From contig CAMXCT020006268.1 of assembly GCA_947184155.2 (NCBI GenBank), forward strand, positions 111,001 through 175,000: a stretch of DNA of 64,000 nucleotides. Direction: 5' to 3'. Position numbers and translations under genes: made by a program. This DNA comes from Cladocopium goreaui. Taxonomy: Eukaryota; Sar; Dinophyceae; Suessiales; Symbiodiniaceae. The notes under the pieces were generated by a model. That model made no database searches. It had not been told where the DNA came from and saw only the letters and a program-made list of their open reading frames with translations. Below are positions 20,022 to 29,414 of this stretch, piece by piece (the first letter of the stretch is position 1; each line of letters starts with the position of its first letter).

Positions 20022-21976
20022 ACGACGATGATGAAGGCGATGGTGATGACAAACCTAAGAAAGGTAAGATCACCAATCAAGTTGAACGTCAGGAAGAAGA
20101 GTTCCACCGCCTTATGGAGGAAATGGACATCAAACTCGACAAAGAGAAAGCTGACGATGCAGAAGTTGTTGATGGTCCTCCTCTACCTCCTCCTGATGGT
20201 GAACCTCCTTATGATGGGCCTGAACACCACTCTATGGGCAAACCTGGTGACGGCATCATCTACCTCAGCGACATTGGCGAGCACGTCAAGCTCGACAAGC
20301 GTGGACGACCGTATCGTGTTGGTCCAGATGGTCGCAAAGAAGTACGAGGGTCACCAAGGCCAAAGAGCAGTTACAGCCCTGAAGAATGGAGAGCACTATC
20401 TGCTAAGGAGAGGGATGTCATCATTCGTCGTGGAAAACTTGAAGAAGAAGCTGAGAAGCTCAAGGAGATCAAGTTGAAGAAGGAGAAAGACAAGAAGGCC
20501 AAGGCCGAAATCTCCGAGAAGAAGAAACATGATTCAAGTTCCTCCAAAGATCCAGCCAAAGATGAAAGTCGAAAGAAGAAGAAAAAGGATAATAAGAAGT
20601 CAAAGGAAAGCTCAGGCAAAGATGGTGGCAAGGACGGTGCTGTCGGTGTGGGGACGCTCCGAGGAGAGTGGGAACGTATATCTACGCCCCACAATCCGAT
20701 GACGAGACCGATCCACAAACGAGGTCGCAACCCATGGGAACGTTCGTCGACGCCCCATGGAGCGAGTGATCTCGACGACATCAAGAAGCGCAATGCCACA
20801 TCTCCTTCAGCACCCAGTGAAACGAGCACGAACGTCCCAAGTGATGATGATGGTCAAGAGTTCTTGAATGAGTGGGACGAATGGTCTGAACATGAAGTTG
20901 GAATTGGACCAAGAGCCCACTGGGAAGATGTTCACTATGACTTCAATACCGGGAAAGTCACAGCACCTGCTAATGTTGCACCAGCGACTCCTACCTCAAT
21001 AGACTCCAACGGCAAGTCCAAGGTCAACCACTTCGTGAGTTCAGTTCCTTGTATGCCTTGTGTTCATCAAGACCTTGAACATCGTGAGAAGTTCGGTCAA
21101 ACTGGTGTGAGGTTTGGGAAGTTGTTCAATGCGATGGTCTCACGTCCTGTTGGTCGTAAAGAGATGATGGAAGACCCGGACGCCAAGGCTTCTATGAGGA
21201 ATGAGTGGTTGGGACAGCATAAGCAGGGAGTGTATGACTTCTCCGTTATTCGTGAATACGATGATGTTGTGGCAGAAGCAAAACGTGAAAGAAAAGAAGT
21301 CCATATGGCACGAGTTCACGGCATTTGTGTCGAAAAGAACTATCAGCTACCAAAGGGGAGCCCTGGACGCAAGTTCAAAGGAAGAGGCGTTCTTCTTGGC
21401 AATCAAGTTAAGAACCAGCACTGGGAAGCCGCGTTCTTTCAGGACCTCGGCAACTCTCCAGCGACATTTGAAGCCTCTCGATGGGCAGATTTCTATGGTT
21501 GCATCCCCGGTCACAATGTGAAGTTAGCAGATGCTATTCAAGCATATATTCAAGCGAGGCTCACGGGACCTCCTTGTTGGGTCGAACTCCCTGAAGATGC
21601 ATGGCCGGACGACGTTGACATCCGGAAGTTCAGAAGACCGGTAGTGCGACTTGTCAAAGCACTTTATGGTCCTCCTGATGCGGGCACGATGTGGGAACAA
21701 CATTGTGACAAACATGTCCGTGAAGTTGGTTTTATGCCAGTAGGGGAGGAATGGCCATCAATGTATTTCCATAAGGAACTCAAACTTTTGTCAGTCATCT
21801 ACGTGGATGATCTAAAGTTAGCTGGGCCAGCGCAGAACCTCACCAAAGGTTGGGAAATGTTAAGGTCTAAGCTGCACATAGAACCAGAGACTGATCTGGG
21901 TCTTTATCTTGGTTGTTTGCTAAGCAAAGGGACCAATCGCCTTCATGATGGCACAGAGGTCACAACTATGACCTAA
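16571..21976 (+). CDS. Ty1/copia-type Gag-Pol polyprotein (Gag to reverse transcriptase)
   Basis: Coordinates begin at a GTG; the frame is open from about 16405 and continues the leader. Residues 1-215 are a Gag-like helical domain. Two CCCH fingers follow: C-x8-C-x5-C-x3-H at 271-290 and C-x7-C-x5-C-x3-H at 327-345, set in Lys/Gly-rich RNA-binding linkers. The protease active site is DSG at Asp536. An acidic region (about 715-810) precedes the integrase: zinc-binding HRYKNPYCNSC (Cys835, Cys838) and a probable catalytic triad Asp867, Asp928, Glu959. A poly-Asp stretch lies near residue 1140 and a long charged linker leads to the RT (about 1545-1800), with a motif-A Asp in KLADAIQAYIQA and the YVDD box at 1744-1747. 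The frame ends at a TAA (21974-21976); RNase H continues in the same frame 3 bp on. The protein would copy and integrate the element. Confidence 0.9.
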
Positions 21977-21979
21977 AAT

Positions 21980-24900
21980 ATGGAGGGTCTTTTGAAGCTC
22001 TCTGTTGAAAGGTATCTTGAACTTGTTGGGAAGGATACCAAATTAAAACAGGTCTCAACGCCTAGTCTCCCTGAAGAGACAAAACAACATAAGTCTCGAG
22101 CACCAGCACCTGGGGACCCTAAGCATGCAGTTCAATGTCCTTGGTGTTCTACAAAATTTGATCCTAGATCGTCGGTTGCCTTACAGCCCGATGCCTCCGA
22201 TTTCCGGCCGGAATCTGTTGAAGTCCAACGAGGTGCACTTGCCCCTCATGCTGCTAGCATCTTGATGAAGCTTCTATATGCAGCAAGGATCGCCCGTTTT
22301 GATTTGTTGAGATCGATCAATACATTAGCACGCAATGTGACAAAATGGTCCATACAAGATGATGCAAAACTATACCATCTTATGTGCTATGTCAACTCTA
22401 CCTTAGGGAAGAGAATGATTGGATGGGTCGGCAATGATATGAAAGATCTATCCATTGCGTTATATGCAGATGCTGACTTTGCGGGATGTGCACAATCTTT
22501 GAGGTCCACATCAGGTTCTCATATGCATATTCAGGGGAAACGTACTCGGTTTCCGTTAGCTGGTGGAAGCAAACGCCAGGGGTGTGTGAGCCATTCTACA
22601 CCTGAAGCTGAGATCGTAGCCGCTGATGTAACCCTTCGAACAATGGGTCTTCCTGCGCTCAGTATTTGGGAAACGCTTACAGAATCATCTCCCAAGCTGT
22701 TGTTTCATGATGACAACCAAGGGATGATTGGTGTGGTTCGTTCTGGAAGGAATCCAACAATGCGGCATCTGGAAAGGACTCATGGAATTTCTATTACGTC
22801 GTTACATGAGCATTTCAGCAAAGATCACTTTGTTCTCATGTATGAGATCACAGCGAAGATGGCCGCGGACATCCACACAAAAGGGTTTACAAACCCACTT
22901 GCCTGGAAAAAGGCATGTATGTTGATCAATCTTTTGGAACCCGAAGACCTTGGTTCGAAGCAATTGGCAGACCTAGTGCAGCCCACTACGGATGTTGACA
23001 CTACAGTTCGTCAAGTTTTTCAGTCAAGGACAGATGAGGTTCCCAATTTTCCATATACTGAAACACCCATACTGCCACCTGAGGTGTACCGTAAGGGTCT
23101 TTCAAGTCGAGAAAAGCTTCAAGAGCTACCTGGTATGGATCCTATCTTTGCGGTCAAAACCCCTACATTGTTCAGAACAAGACCAGCTGGTGTCAAACTT
23201 CCTGCAGATTGCCTTCGGAGCACCTGGATCTTAGTCCACGGGAAGTGGGAACGAGTTGAGGATCGTGTTCCCCCATTGTTACAACAATCACGTTTTGACA
23301 AATGGATTGCAAGGGCATGTTTTCAATATCACTATCCCACTTCCGCTCCGATTGTCTCACTGCCCGCATGTGCGTCGACGGCGGCCAGAGAACAGTTCTC
23401 ACGTGCGGCGACGTTTGAACTGGACAATCATCCGAGCCTCACATTCAGTACTGAAATTCTCTTTGAACAAGCTCAACGTCCTCAGAAGATTCCGTTTTCG
23501 TTATATGAAGGGAATCCCATGACTATACGGGTGATCAATGCCCTAGTACGCCTTGTTCATGGGGGGAGAGGCATGGAGGATTCAAAGTCGTCAAGTTTCA
23601 AAATAAAGTTAACAAAATCGCCAATGCGGAGAAGAAACATCAAGAAAGTAGCATCAGCAACTGAATGTGGTCATGATGAAGTTCCTGTTCGTGATGAATG
23701 GAGATGGATAGGTGATCATATTCTGGAAAGGATCCACAATATACCAAGAAGAGAAATGTTCGTTCCAAGTGATTGTGAAGATTGTCCTTGTGATCATCGT
23801 TTGATTCAAGATTGGAGAGAAACTCAATCGAAGTTCCAGTCGAATGTGAGGGTGGACAAAAGTAATTGGCGTCTCCCTGGTGATAATGGAGAAAGGTCAA
23901 ACAATCGAAATGAATTCTGGACTGGAAAGTCTATCTTTCGTGTTTTGAGACATCAGGAGGTTCTTCCGATTGCGAGTTGCATTATGGATGATAATCTGAT
24001 GGCTTGTGTTAACACCATGGGTCTGGACATCATTTCACCGAGCAAGATATTTATTCCCCACACATATCGGATGATGATCGAAGAGAACAAGAATGACAAT
24101 GAGTTGAATATATTTGCGGACAGTCTGATCAATTTATTATTGGTTCGTGACAATGGGCAATGCATGAAGTATACGTTCGTCAGATCTATTCCCGATCTCG
24201 AGAGTACAAAATACTTGGGGAAGAACGTCACTATTACATTGCAAGAGTTGCCCGAAAGTACACCCGCTATGATATTGATGTGTGCGGAGCCTTCAAGTTT
24301 GATGACAAAGAGATACAGTACAATTATGGATACATCTACTCATCTGGAATTGATCACGGAGGATGATGACCTTCTCTCCAGATATGGGAGTGCGAAGTGG
24401 AGGAGATGCCTCCGCAGTAACAAGGATTGCGTCTTCTTCGCTGGACCTTGCACAGGCGGATCTCCATGGAACAGGCTGAACAAAAGAGTTAGTTGGTTTA
24501 CTGCTCACTTGATCAACGCCAAAGCACGTCTATACTGGAAGTTATGGGAAGAGTTTTCGAATTGTCTTCTGAAAGTGATCGAGTTGGATGCCATGGCACT
24601 ATTGGAATTACCAAGAGGTTGCGACTATTGGCATGATGAACGGATGAAGTGCATGATTGAAGGCACAGAATCACATATCCATGACTTTGACGGATGCATG
24701 TATGGTCTGAAGACACAGTTTGATGATCGTCATATTCCTATTAAGAAGCCATGGAGGATTGTATCGTGGGGGGTCAAATTTGATTTACACAAGAAGTGTG
24801 ACCGAAGACATGATCATGGGAAGTGTGAAGGTCGTGAAACAAGGATCACTCAGACCTACACCCGGCAAATCGTCGACATCATCTTGAAAACGATATGTCG

Positions 24901-26776
24901 AAATGTGTCTATTCGGTTCAAGAAGTCGTTGTCGAATGGAGATGACACATGCAGCAGTTGCGTGCATGATAGACGTTCCATCAAGAAGACAGCGGTATCA
25001 GTTGCATACAACAGTGATGAAGTTGCAGCAGATCTCATGTGGTTGATGATGTTTCACAAGAGTAGATGTCGGATCAATGTTGACCCTGATTTCTCAGGAC
25101 ATCAAACTACGGGAAGTCAATCTTGCAAGACTTTTGCGGCTTCTCACTCATCGTGTGCCACCGGACGAGTGATCGGAAACCGGATCGGACGTCGCCGACC
25201 GGGAGTACGTGACCTCAAAAGGGCTCACTCGCTGCGCACCGCCGAACAGGGGATTGGAAACCGGATCGGACGTCGCCGACCGGGAGTACGTGAACCGATC
25301 GGTAAGGTTGCCATGTCGAACTACTCGCAGATCGTTGGTTCTGCGCAACATGATCTCAACGACATCAGCAAAATCCTCATCACGTTGAGAGAGAATGGCA
25401 GACAAGGTGCCATCCCAGCCATGTACAAGGAGTATGACCCGACCATCAACAGCCAGCCTGACGTTACGGTCAACAAGTGGCATGCGATAGGAATTAGTCC
25501 GATCGCGGCGACTTCAGCCTGCTACTTGGGTAAGGTGCCATCGAACCGGGTGAACCAATCTGTCCCTGCTGAGGACACGTGGTTGAGTGCAACAAGGAAG
25601 AAGGACGGAGTCCTCAATCCGTCCGACCCTGATGCGCCCATCACCATCTCGTTCAGGGCAATCCATCGAGAACTCCATTACTTCGACATGGGCACGTCAT
25701 GGCAGTCGACATCAACCCAGAACACATTCAATGCGATGCTCGATGAGTGGCAGCGTCAAGTCATCCATCTTGGGCATGCATGGAGATGCTACAACCAAAA
25801 GGTCGACGATGAGGGAGAGATGGTAGATCCTATGACGTTGGAGACAACGATCAATGACCTCATCGAGCAGAATACCAAGTTGGGCCGCGAGCGAGCTGCC
25901 GCAGTGAATCACTTCACTTGCATTTTGGCTCTATCGCCACCGATCTTCAGGGCCAGGGCGAAGCTGGATAGGTTGTGGCATTTTTCCGAGATTGCAAGGA
26001 CGAACATCAAGAAGATTGACGATTACTTTGCTAAGATTCAACAATCTCTGATGCTCACTTCGGAAATCTTGCAGAACCATGGCTACAATGTCATCAACGT
26101 CGAGGAAGGCAACCACGGTGAGATCAAGAAAAGAAACAAATGCTTTTCTGCCCTGAGGGATTTCATGACAACCCTCTCTGAAACTCAGGCTGGTGGAGGA
26201 CAACCTGGAGTACAAGTGGCTGCAAGTGGATGGAGAAAAGTCTTGAGGTTTGGTGATGGAGTTTGGCCACCAGAACCGCCGAGGTCGTGGATTCCTGAAT
26301 GGGTCACGATCCAAGACCCAACAGTGCCTGCACCGAGGGTCACCAGGTTCACGCCGAAGCCACCTCCTATGCCACCACCTGGATACAAGGCACCACCACA
26401 GCCTTACCCATCGGCACAACCACCACCGCCGAAGGCAAGACCAACATCACCAACGGCACCACCAGGACCGAGTGCATCGGGATCTCAGGCGTCAGGTTCA
26501 GCTGGACCACCACCGCCACCGCCACAGGCGGCACCCAAGCCTGCGGCGAAGCCAATGCCAAGGCGTGAGACTCCGGCAACGGACTACGTCCCACCAATGA
26601 CACCATCAAATGTGATTACATATTGTAGAGTGTTGACGGACTACACGGGGACTCAGGTGAGATCGATCTTGAATACCCATGTGAGTGCTACCGACACCGA
26701 GTTTGCCTGTCGCATGTTCAAGGACCTATGGCGTACAATGTGCAATCAACTTGGCGTCAATACCTCAGAAGGGTAG
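21980..26776 (+). CDS. RNase H end of copia Pol, C-terminal extension and ORF-A
   Basis: Same frame as Gag-Pol, separated only by one stop. Residues about 85-320 are the copia RNase H: YADADFAG, TPEAEIVAAD, HDDNQGMI and ITAKMAADIHTKGF supply the acidic residues. About 320-550 is unassigned. About 560-980 is a Cys-rich extension with DCEDCPCDH and the methyltransferase-like segment described separately. Two copies of GNRIGRRRPGVR occur at about 1065-1105. From the ATG at 25313 (ORF-A) the style changes: about 270 helical residues, then a Pro-rich linker (KPPPMPPPGYKAPPQPYPSA region) and a short C-terminal segment ending at 26776. ORF-A could be a separate protein. I recognise no family for it; a Gag-like role would fit its shape. 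Confidence 0.75.
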   Translation: MEGLLKLSVERYLELVGKDTKLKQVSTPSLPEETKQHKSRAPAPGDPKHAVQCPWCSTKFDPRSSVALQPDASDFRPESVEVQRGALAPHAASILMKLLYAARIARFDLLRSINTLARNVTKWSIQDDAKLYHLMCYVNSTLGKRMIGWVGNDMKDLSIALYADADFAGCAQSLRSTSGSHMHIQGKRTRFPLAGGSKRQGCVSHSTPEAEIVAADVTLRTMGLPALSIWETLTESSPKLLFHDDNQGMIGVVRSGRNPTMRHLERTHGISITSLHEHFSKDHFVLMYEITAKMAADIHTKGFTNPLAWKKACMLINLLEPEDLGSKQLADLVQPTTDVDTTVRQVFQSRTDEVPNFPYTETPILPPEVYRKGLSSREKLQELPGMDPIFAVKTPTLFRTRPAGVKLPADCLRSTWILVHGKWERVEDRVPPLLQQSRFDKWIARACFQYHYPTSAPIVSLPACASTAAREQFSRAATFELDNHPSLTFSTEILFEQAQRPQKIPFSLYEGNPMTIRVINALVRLVHGGRGMEDSKSSSFKIKLTKSPMRRRNIKKVASATECGHDEVPVRDEWRWIGDHILERIHNIPRREMFVPSDCEDCPCDHRLIQDWRETQSKFQSNVRVDKSNWRLPGDNGERSNNRNEFWTGKSIFRVLRHQEVLPIASCIMDDNLMACVNTMGLDIISPSKIFIPHTYRMMIEENKNDNELNIFADSLINLLLVRDNGQCMKYTFVRSIPDLESTKYLGKNVTITLQELPESTPAMILMCAEPSSLMTKRYSTIMDTSTHLELITEDDDLLSRYGSAKWRRCLRSNKDCVFFAGPCTGGSPWNRLNKRVSWFTAHLINAKARLYWKLWEEFSNCLLKVIELDAMALLELPRGCDYWHDERMKCMIEGTESHIHDFDGCMYGLKTQFDDRHIPIKKPWRIVSWGVKFDLHKKCDRRHDHGKCEGRETRITQTYTRQIVDIILKTICRNVSIRFKKSLSNGDDTCSSCVHDRRSIKKTAVSVAYNSDEVAADLMWLMMFHKSRCRINVDPDFSGHQTTGSQSCKTFAASHSSCATGRVIGNRIGRRRPGVRDLKRAHSLRTAEQGIGNRIGRRRPGVREPIGKVAMSNYSQIVGSAQHDLNDISKILITLRENGRQGAIPAMYKEYDPTINSQPDVTVNKWHAIGISPIAATSACYLGKVPSNRVNQSVPAEDTWLSATRKKDGVLNPSDPDAPITISFRAIHRELHYFDMGTSWQSTSTQNTFNAMLDEWQRQVIHLGHAWRCYNQKVDDEGEMVDPMTLETTINDLIEQNTKLGRERAAAVNHFTCILALSPPIFRARAKLDRLWHFSEIARTNIKKIDDYFAKIQQSLMLTSEILQNHGYNVINVEEGNHGEIKKRNKCFSALRDFMTTLSETQAGGGQPGVQVAASGWRKVLRFGDGVWPPEPPRSWIPEWVTIQDPTVPAPRVTRFTPKPPPMPPPGYKAPPQPYPSAQPPPPKARPTSPTAPPGPSASGSQASGSAGPPPPPPQAAPKPAAKPMPRRETPATDYVPPMTPSNVITYCRVLTDYTGTQVRSILNTHVSATDTEFACRMFKDLWRTMCNQLGVNTSEG
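24270..24880 (+). other. Methyltransferase-like segment in the copia extension
   Basis: After a hydrophobic strand (CVFFAGPCTGGSPWNRLN) comes a Pro-Cys plus Gly-Gly loop, then LLELPRGCDYWHDE, then FDGCMYGL and IPIKKPWRIVSWG. The order (acidic strand HLELITEDD, PC loop, E-x-P) recalls SAM-dependent cytosine methyltransferases, and methyltransferases captured by eukaryotic retrotransposons have been reported. The match is by motif only; the SAM-binding Gly-rich loop is not clear, so this is a lead. Confidence 0.35.
25171..25294. repeat. 38-bp direct repeat, 81 bp apart, inside the ORF
   Basis: GGAAACCGGATCGGACGTCG... through GGGAGTACGTGA occurs at 25175-25212 and 25256-25293 with no mismatch seen. 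The 81-bp offset keeps frame. It sits exactly where the sequence style passes from the copia extension to ORF-A. Confidence 0.9.
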
Positions 26777-29376
26777 CTACGTACACCTGCTTGTGTTTCG
26801 GACTCGCCAATGCAAGAGAGATCGGTGAAGCATCCTACCCGTTCAGCGACATGGAATGGCTGAGAGTCTACAACGCTGCAACGAAGCGTGGGGGGTTGGT
26901 CTACCAGAACTACTATCTCTCTGTTGGGTCCATGACGGTCATGGTGGAGAAGAACGATGATGCACGGGCCACCGACCGCAACTACGACAAGTGGAAGCGA
27001 GGCCTGATGTCAGGCATCGGTGGGACCATAGTGGACAAGCCAATGGTGAGGAAGGAGAAAGATGAATTGGCAGGAAAATTCAGGTTCGGCAAGACCATTT
27101 TGATCACGGACCACAACTACAAGTGCCAATCGAACTCAAGGGGAACAACGAACATCCAATATGGGCTTGACGAAATGGGATATGCCGTCACGGTCATCGA
27201 CATCAACAGCTTCAAGAGCGTGACCAGAGCCCAGAAGTTCCTCGATGCAGTCGAGCACTTGATCAAGGGCGTGATGCCAGACATTGCGGCCGAGGAGAAT
27301 GTGACCATCCATTTTTGGATATCATTTGCATTCCTCATCACGGACACTCATCCATATCATGTTTGGGTCGAAAGAAACTATGCAGAGAGGCTCGCTGAGG
27401 CGATCCGAAGTGTCGACAAGTTGGCGACAAGACCAATCTTTGTGTCGCTCTGCAAGGATCCAAGATTTCATGGTATCCGATCAGGCATTCAGGACGTCGC
27501 CATGGACTCAGCCGACATCCTGAGGAGCTTCGGTATCATGGTCACAACTGATGATGGGATGTGGCGATTGATGTATGGTCATGCCGGCAATCACTATATG
27601 AACAATCAAAATAGGCCGGAACGATTGGGAGTCTTCGCCACCATGGAGAAGTTCTTGTTTCGACAGAGGGTATTGTTGATGTGCTCCCTCAATGTTGAAG
27701 CTGCAAAAGGGTTGAACGACATGGTGAGGGAATCTTCCATGAAGGTCGGCATCAACCTGGAGCTGATGGAGGATGTGCTCAAGGAACCTCTTTCAATTCG
27801 AATTGGAACGGGAGGCGGAGTACCTGACACCGCGAGCACGGAATCAACGCGCCCAGGTACCGTTGGAGGTGGAAGAAGATCAAGTGTTGAGTATGAGAAG
27901 GCACCATGGATCGAGGCCACAGTCAGATCGGTTCTTCCTGAGCCATCGGCAAACATGTATGACATGTGGTTCTACGTCAACCATGGGCGAGATGAGATGA
28001 TTCTATGTCAAGGGCATTACAATGGGGATGACGATGAAGTTATGCCAACCGACCAAATGAGGCAAGACTGCAACTGTGGAAAAGAATGCATCGCTTGCCG
28101 AGCAAGCGAGACGATGAGGGACTACCAGCTTTGGCCGCCAGAATACCAGAGAAAGACGATCGTGAAAACGGCGGCACGGTCCCGTGCATTCTTCAACATT
28201 ATGTTGGAATCAGGCAATCCAGTGACAGACCCTCAGAAGGACTTTGTGCAGTTCCTCAAGGACATCACCAAATCGATGGTGGGCAACAAAGGGTGCGAGC
28301 ACGGTGAAATCCTCATGAAGGCGCTGTCGCACTTTGGAATGGTCAGAGTTCCCAGAGATCGAGTCAAACAGATCTTCGTTGGGAAACGTGGGAGACAATA
28401 CGGTGTCATCCGAGAAGAGTTCACTCTGGGTGATGGCAACGATGCCCATGATCGATTTGCATATCGTGTTACCAAGGATTATGGGAATGTCTTCTACAAG
28501 GACTACCTCAAGATGGTGCTCGGAGATGATTTCACGGAGGTCATGGGATATGCTGATGTGACGGCCGAAAAATGTGGCGATGTAGTCGAAATGTGGCTTG
28601 GAATGTTGGATTTGGCCAACATGACGAAGTCCCAGATCACATTCATGGAGACAAAGGCCGATCCAGGTGAACTTCTTGCAGGCCTGGAAGCATCCATCAA
28701 CATCTTCCATGGGACGACAAGATCTACCACAACTCCAAACACGAAGAGAGGTGGATCAAGGATCACCGAACCTACCAACTATGAGGAGGCGCTGGTGAAC
28801 CAAATCCTGCGTGACATCCCAATGTACCATGGATTGCAATATGCATGCCTGATTGAGGACAAGGAGATCAGCGTCATCAACGAAAACTACAAAAGGTCCA
28901 AGGCTGATGACACCAATGATGACAACATGGAGTCCGAAGGTCCAAGGACCGGGGAAGGTACGTCGACCACCCCAGGACCGACGACCGGAGGAATTGGAGC
29001 TAGTGCTGAAGGGGCAGGTACGTCGACCACCCCGGATATGCGCGAAGCGCCTAAATCTCCATCGAATCCTGAAGAGGAGTTCCAGATCTCTCAGGACAAA
29101 GGTGCCATCGTCGAGGCCATCAACGCGCTCTTTGCCCTGGCGGACGACAACAACGTCTGCCTAAAATGTGGCGAAAGTGGCCATCCCAACTATGAATGTC
29201 CCAAGCAAGGCAATGATCCAGTGAAGTCAGCATTGATCAACTTGAGGAAGAAACTACAGGGCGACGATGTAGAAAAAGATGATGCTCCCAAAAGAGATGA
29301 TGAGGAGGAGCAACGGAAAAGAGCATCAATGGAGTCAGAGCCGAAGAGAAGGGCCCCAAATCGAAAGATGAGCTGA
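26728..29376 (+). CDS. ORF-B: large accessory protein ending in a CCHC zinc knuckle
   Basis: 882 residues from the ATG at 26728; its frame is open back to 26629, so it overlaps ORF-A by about 148 bp and lies one frame back. Residues 100-290 look like an alpha/beta domain (KTILITDHNYK, VTIHFWISFAFLITDTHPYH, RPIFVSLCKDPRF, DDGMWRLMYGHAGNH); an SGNH-hydrolase-like fold is possible but unproven. A Cys cluster CNCGKECIACRAS is at about 450. The Ser/Thr-rich tail holds CLKCGESGHPNYEC, with Cys811, Cys814, His819 and Cys824 of a classical C-x2-C-x4-H-x4-C nucleic-acid-binding knuckle, as in retroviral-type Gag. It ends in a charged tail that overlaps ORF-C. Family unknown. Confidence 0.65.
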   Translation: MAYNVQSTWRQYLRRVATYTCLCFGLANAREIGEASYPFSDMEWLRVYNAATKRGGLVYQNYYLSVGSMTVMVEKNDDARATDRNYDKWKRGLMSGIGGTIVDKPMVRKEKDELAGKFRFGKTILITDHNYKCQSNSRGTTNIQYGLDEMGYAVTVIDINSFKSVTRAQKFLDAVEHLIKGVMPDIAAEENVTIHFWISFAFLITDTHPYHVWVERNYAERLAEAIRSVDKLATRPIFVSLCKDPRFHGIRSGIQDVAMDSADILRSFGIMVTTDDGMWRLMYGHAGNHYMNNQNRPERLGVFATMEKFLFRQRVLLMCSLNVEAAKGLNDMVRESSMKVGINLELMEDVLKEPLSIRIGTGGGVPDTASTESTRPGTVGGGRRSSVEYEKAPWIEATVRSVLPEPSANMYDMWFYVNHGRDEMILCQGHYNGDDDEVMPTDQMRQDCNCGKECIACRASETMRDYQLWPPEYQRKTIVKTAARSRAFFNIMLESGNPVTDPQKDFVQFLKDITKSMVGNKGCEHGEILMKALSHFGMVRVPRDRVKQIFVGKRGRQYGVIREEFTLGDGNDAHDRFAYRVTKDYGNVFYKDYLKMVLGDDFTEVMGYADVTAEKCGDVVEMWLGMLDLANMTKSQITFMETKADPGELLAGLEASINIFHGTTRSTTTPNTKRGGSRITEPTNYEEALVNQILRDIPMYHGLQYACLIEDKEISVINENYKRSKADDTNDDNMESEGPRTGEGTSTTPGPTTGGIGASAEGAGTSTTPDMREAPKSPSNPEEEFQISQDKGAIVEAINALFALADDNNVCLKCGESGHPNYECPKQGNDPVKSALINLRKKLQGDDVEKDDAPKRDDEEEQRKRASMESEPKRRAPNRKMS

Positions 29377-29414
29377 ACGACATCGTCGACACAGCGAGTC
29401 AAAGGGGCATCACT

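Noticed and set aside
29346..29358. GGGCCCC as a -1 slippery site for ORF-B to ORF-C
   Set aside because: Its codon phase fits the downstream frame, not the ORF-B zero frame, so it cannot serve as X-XXY-YYZ.
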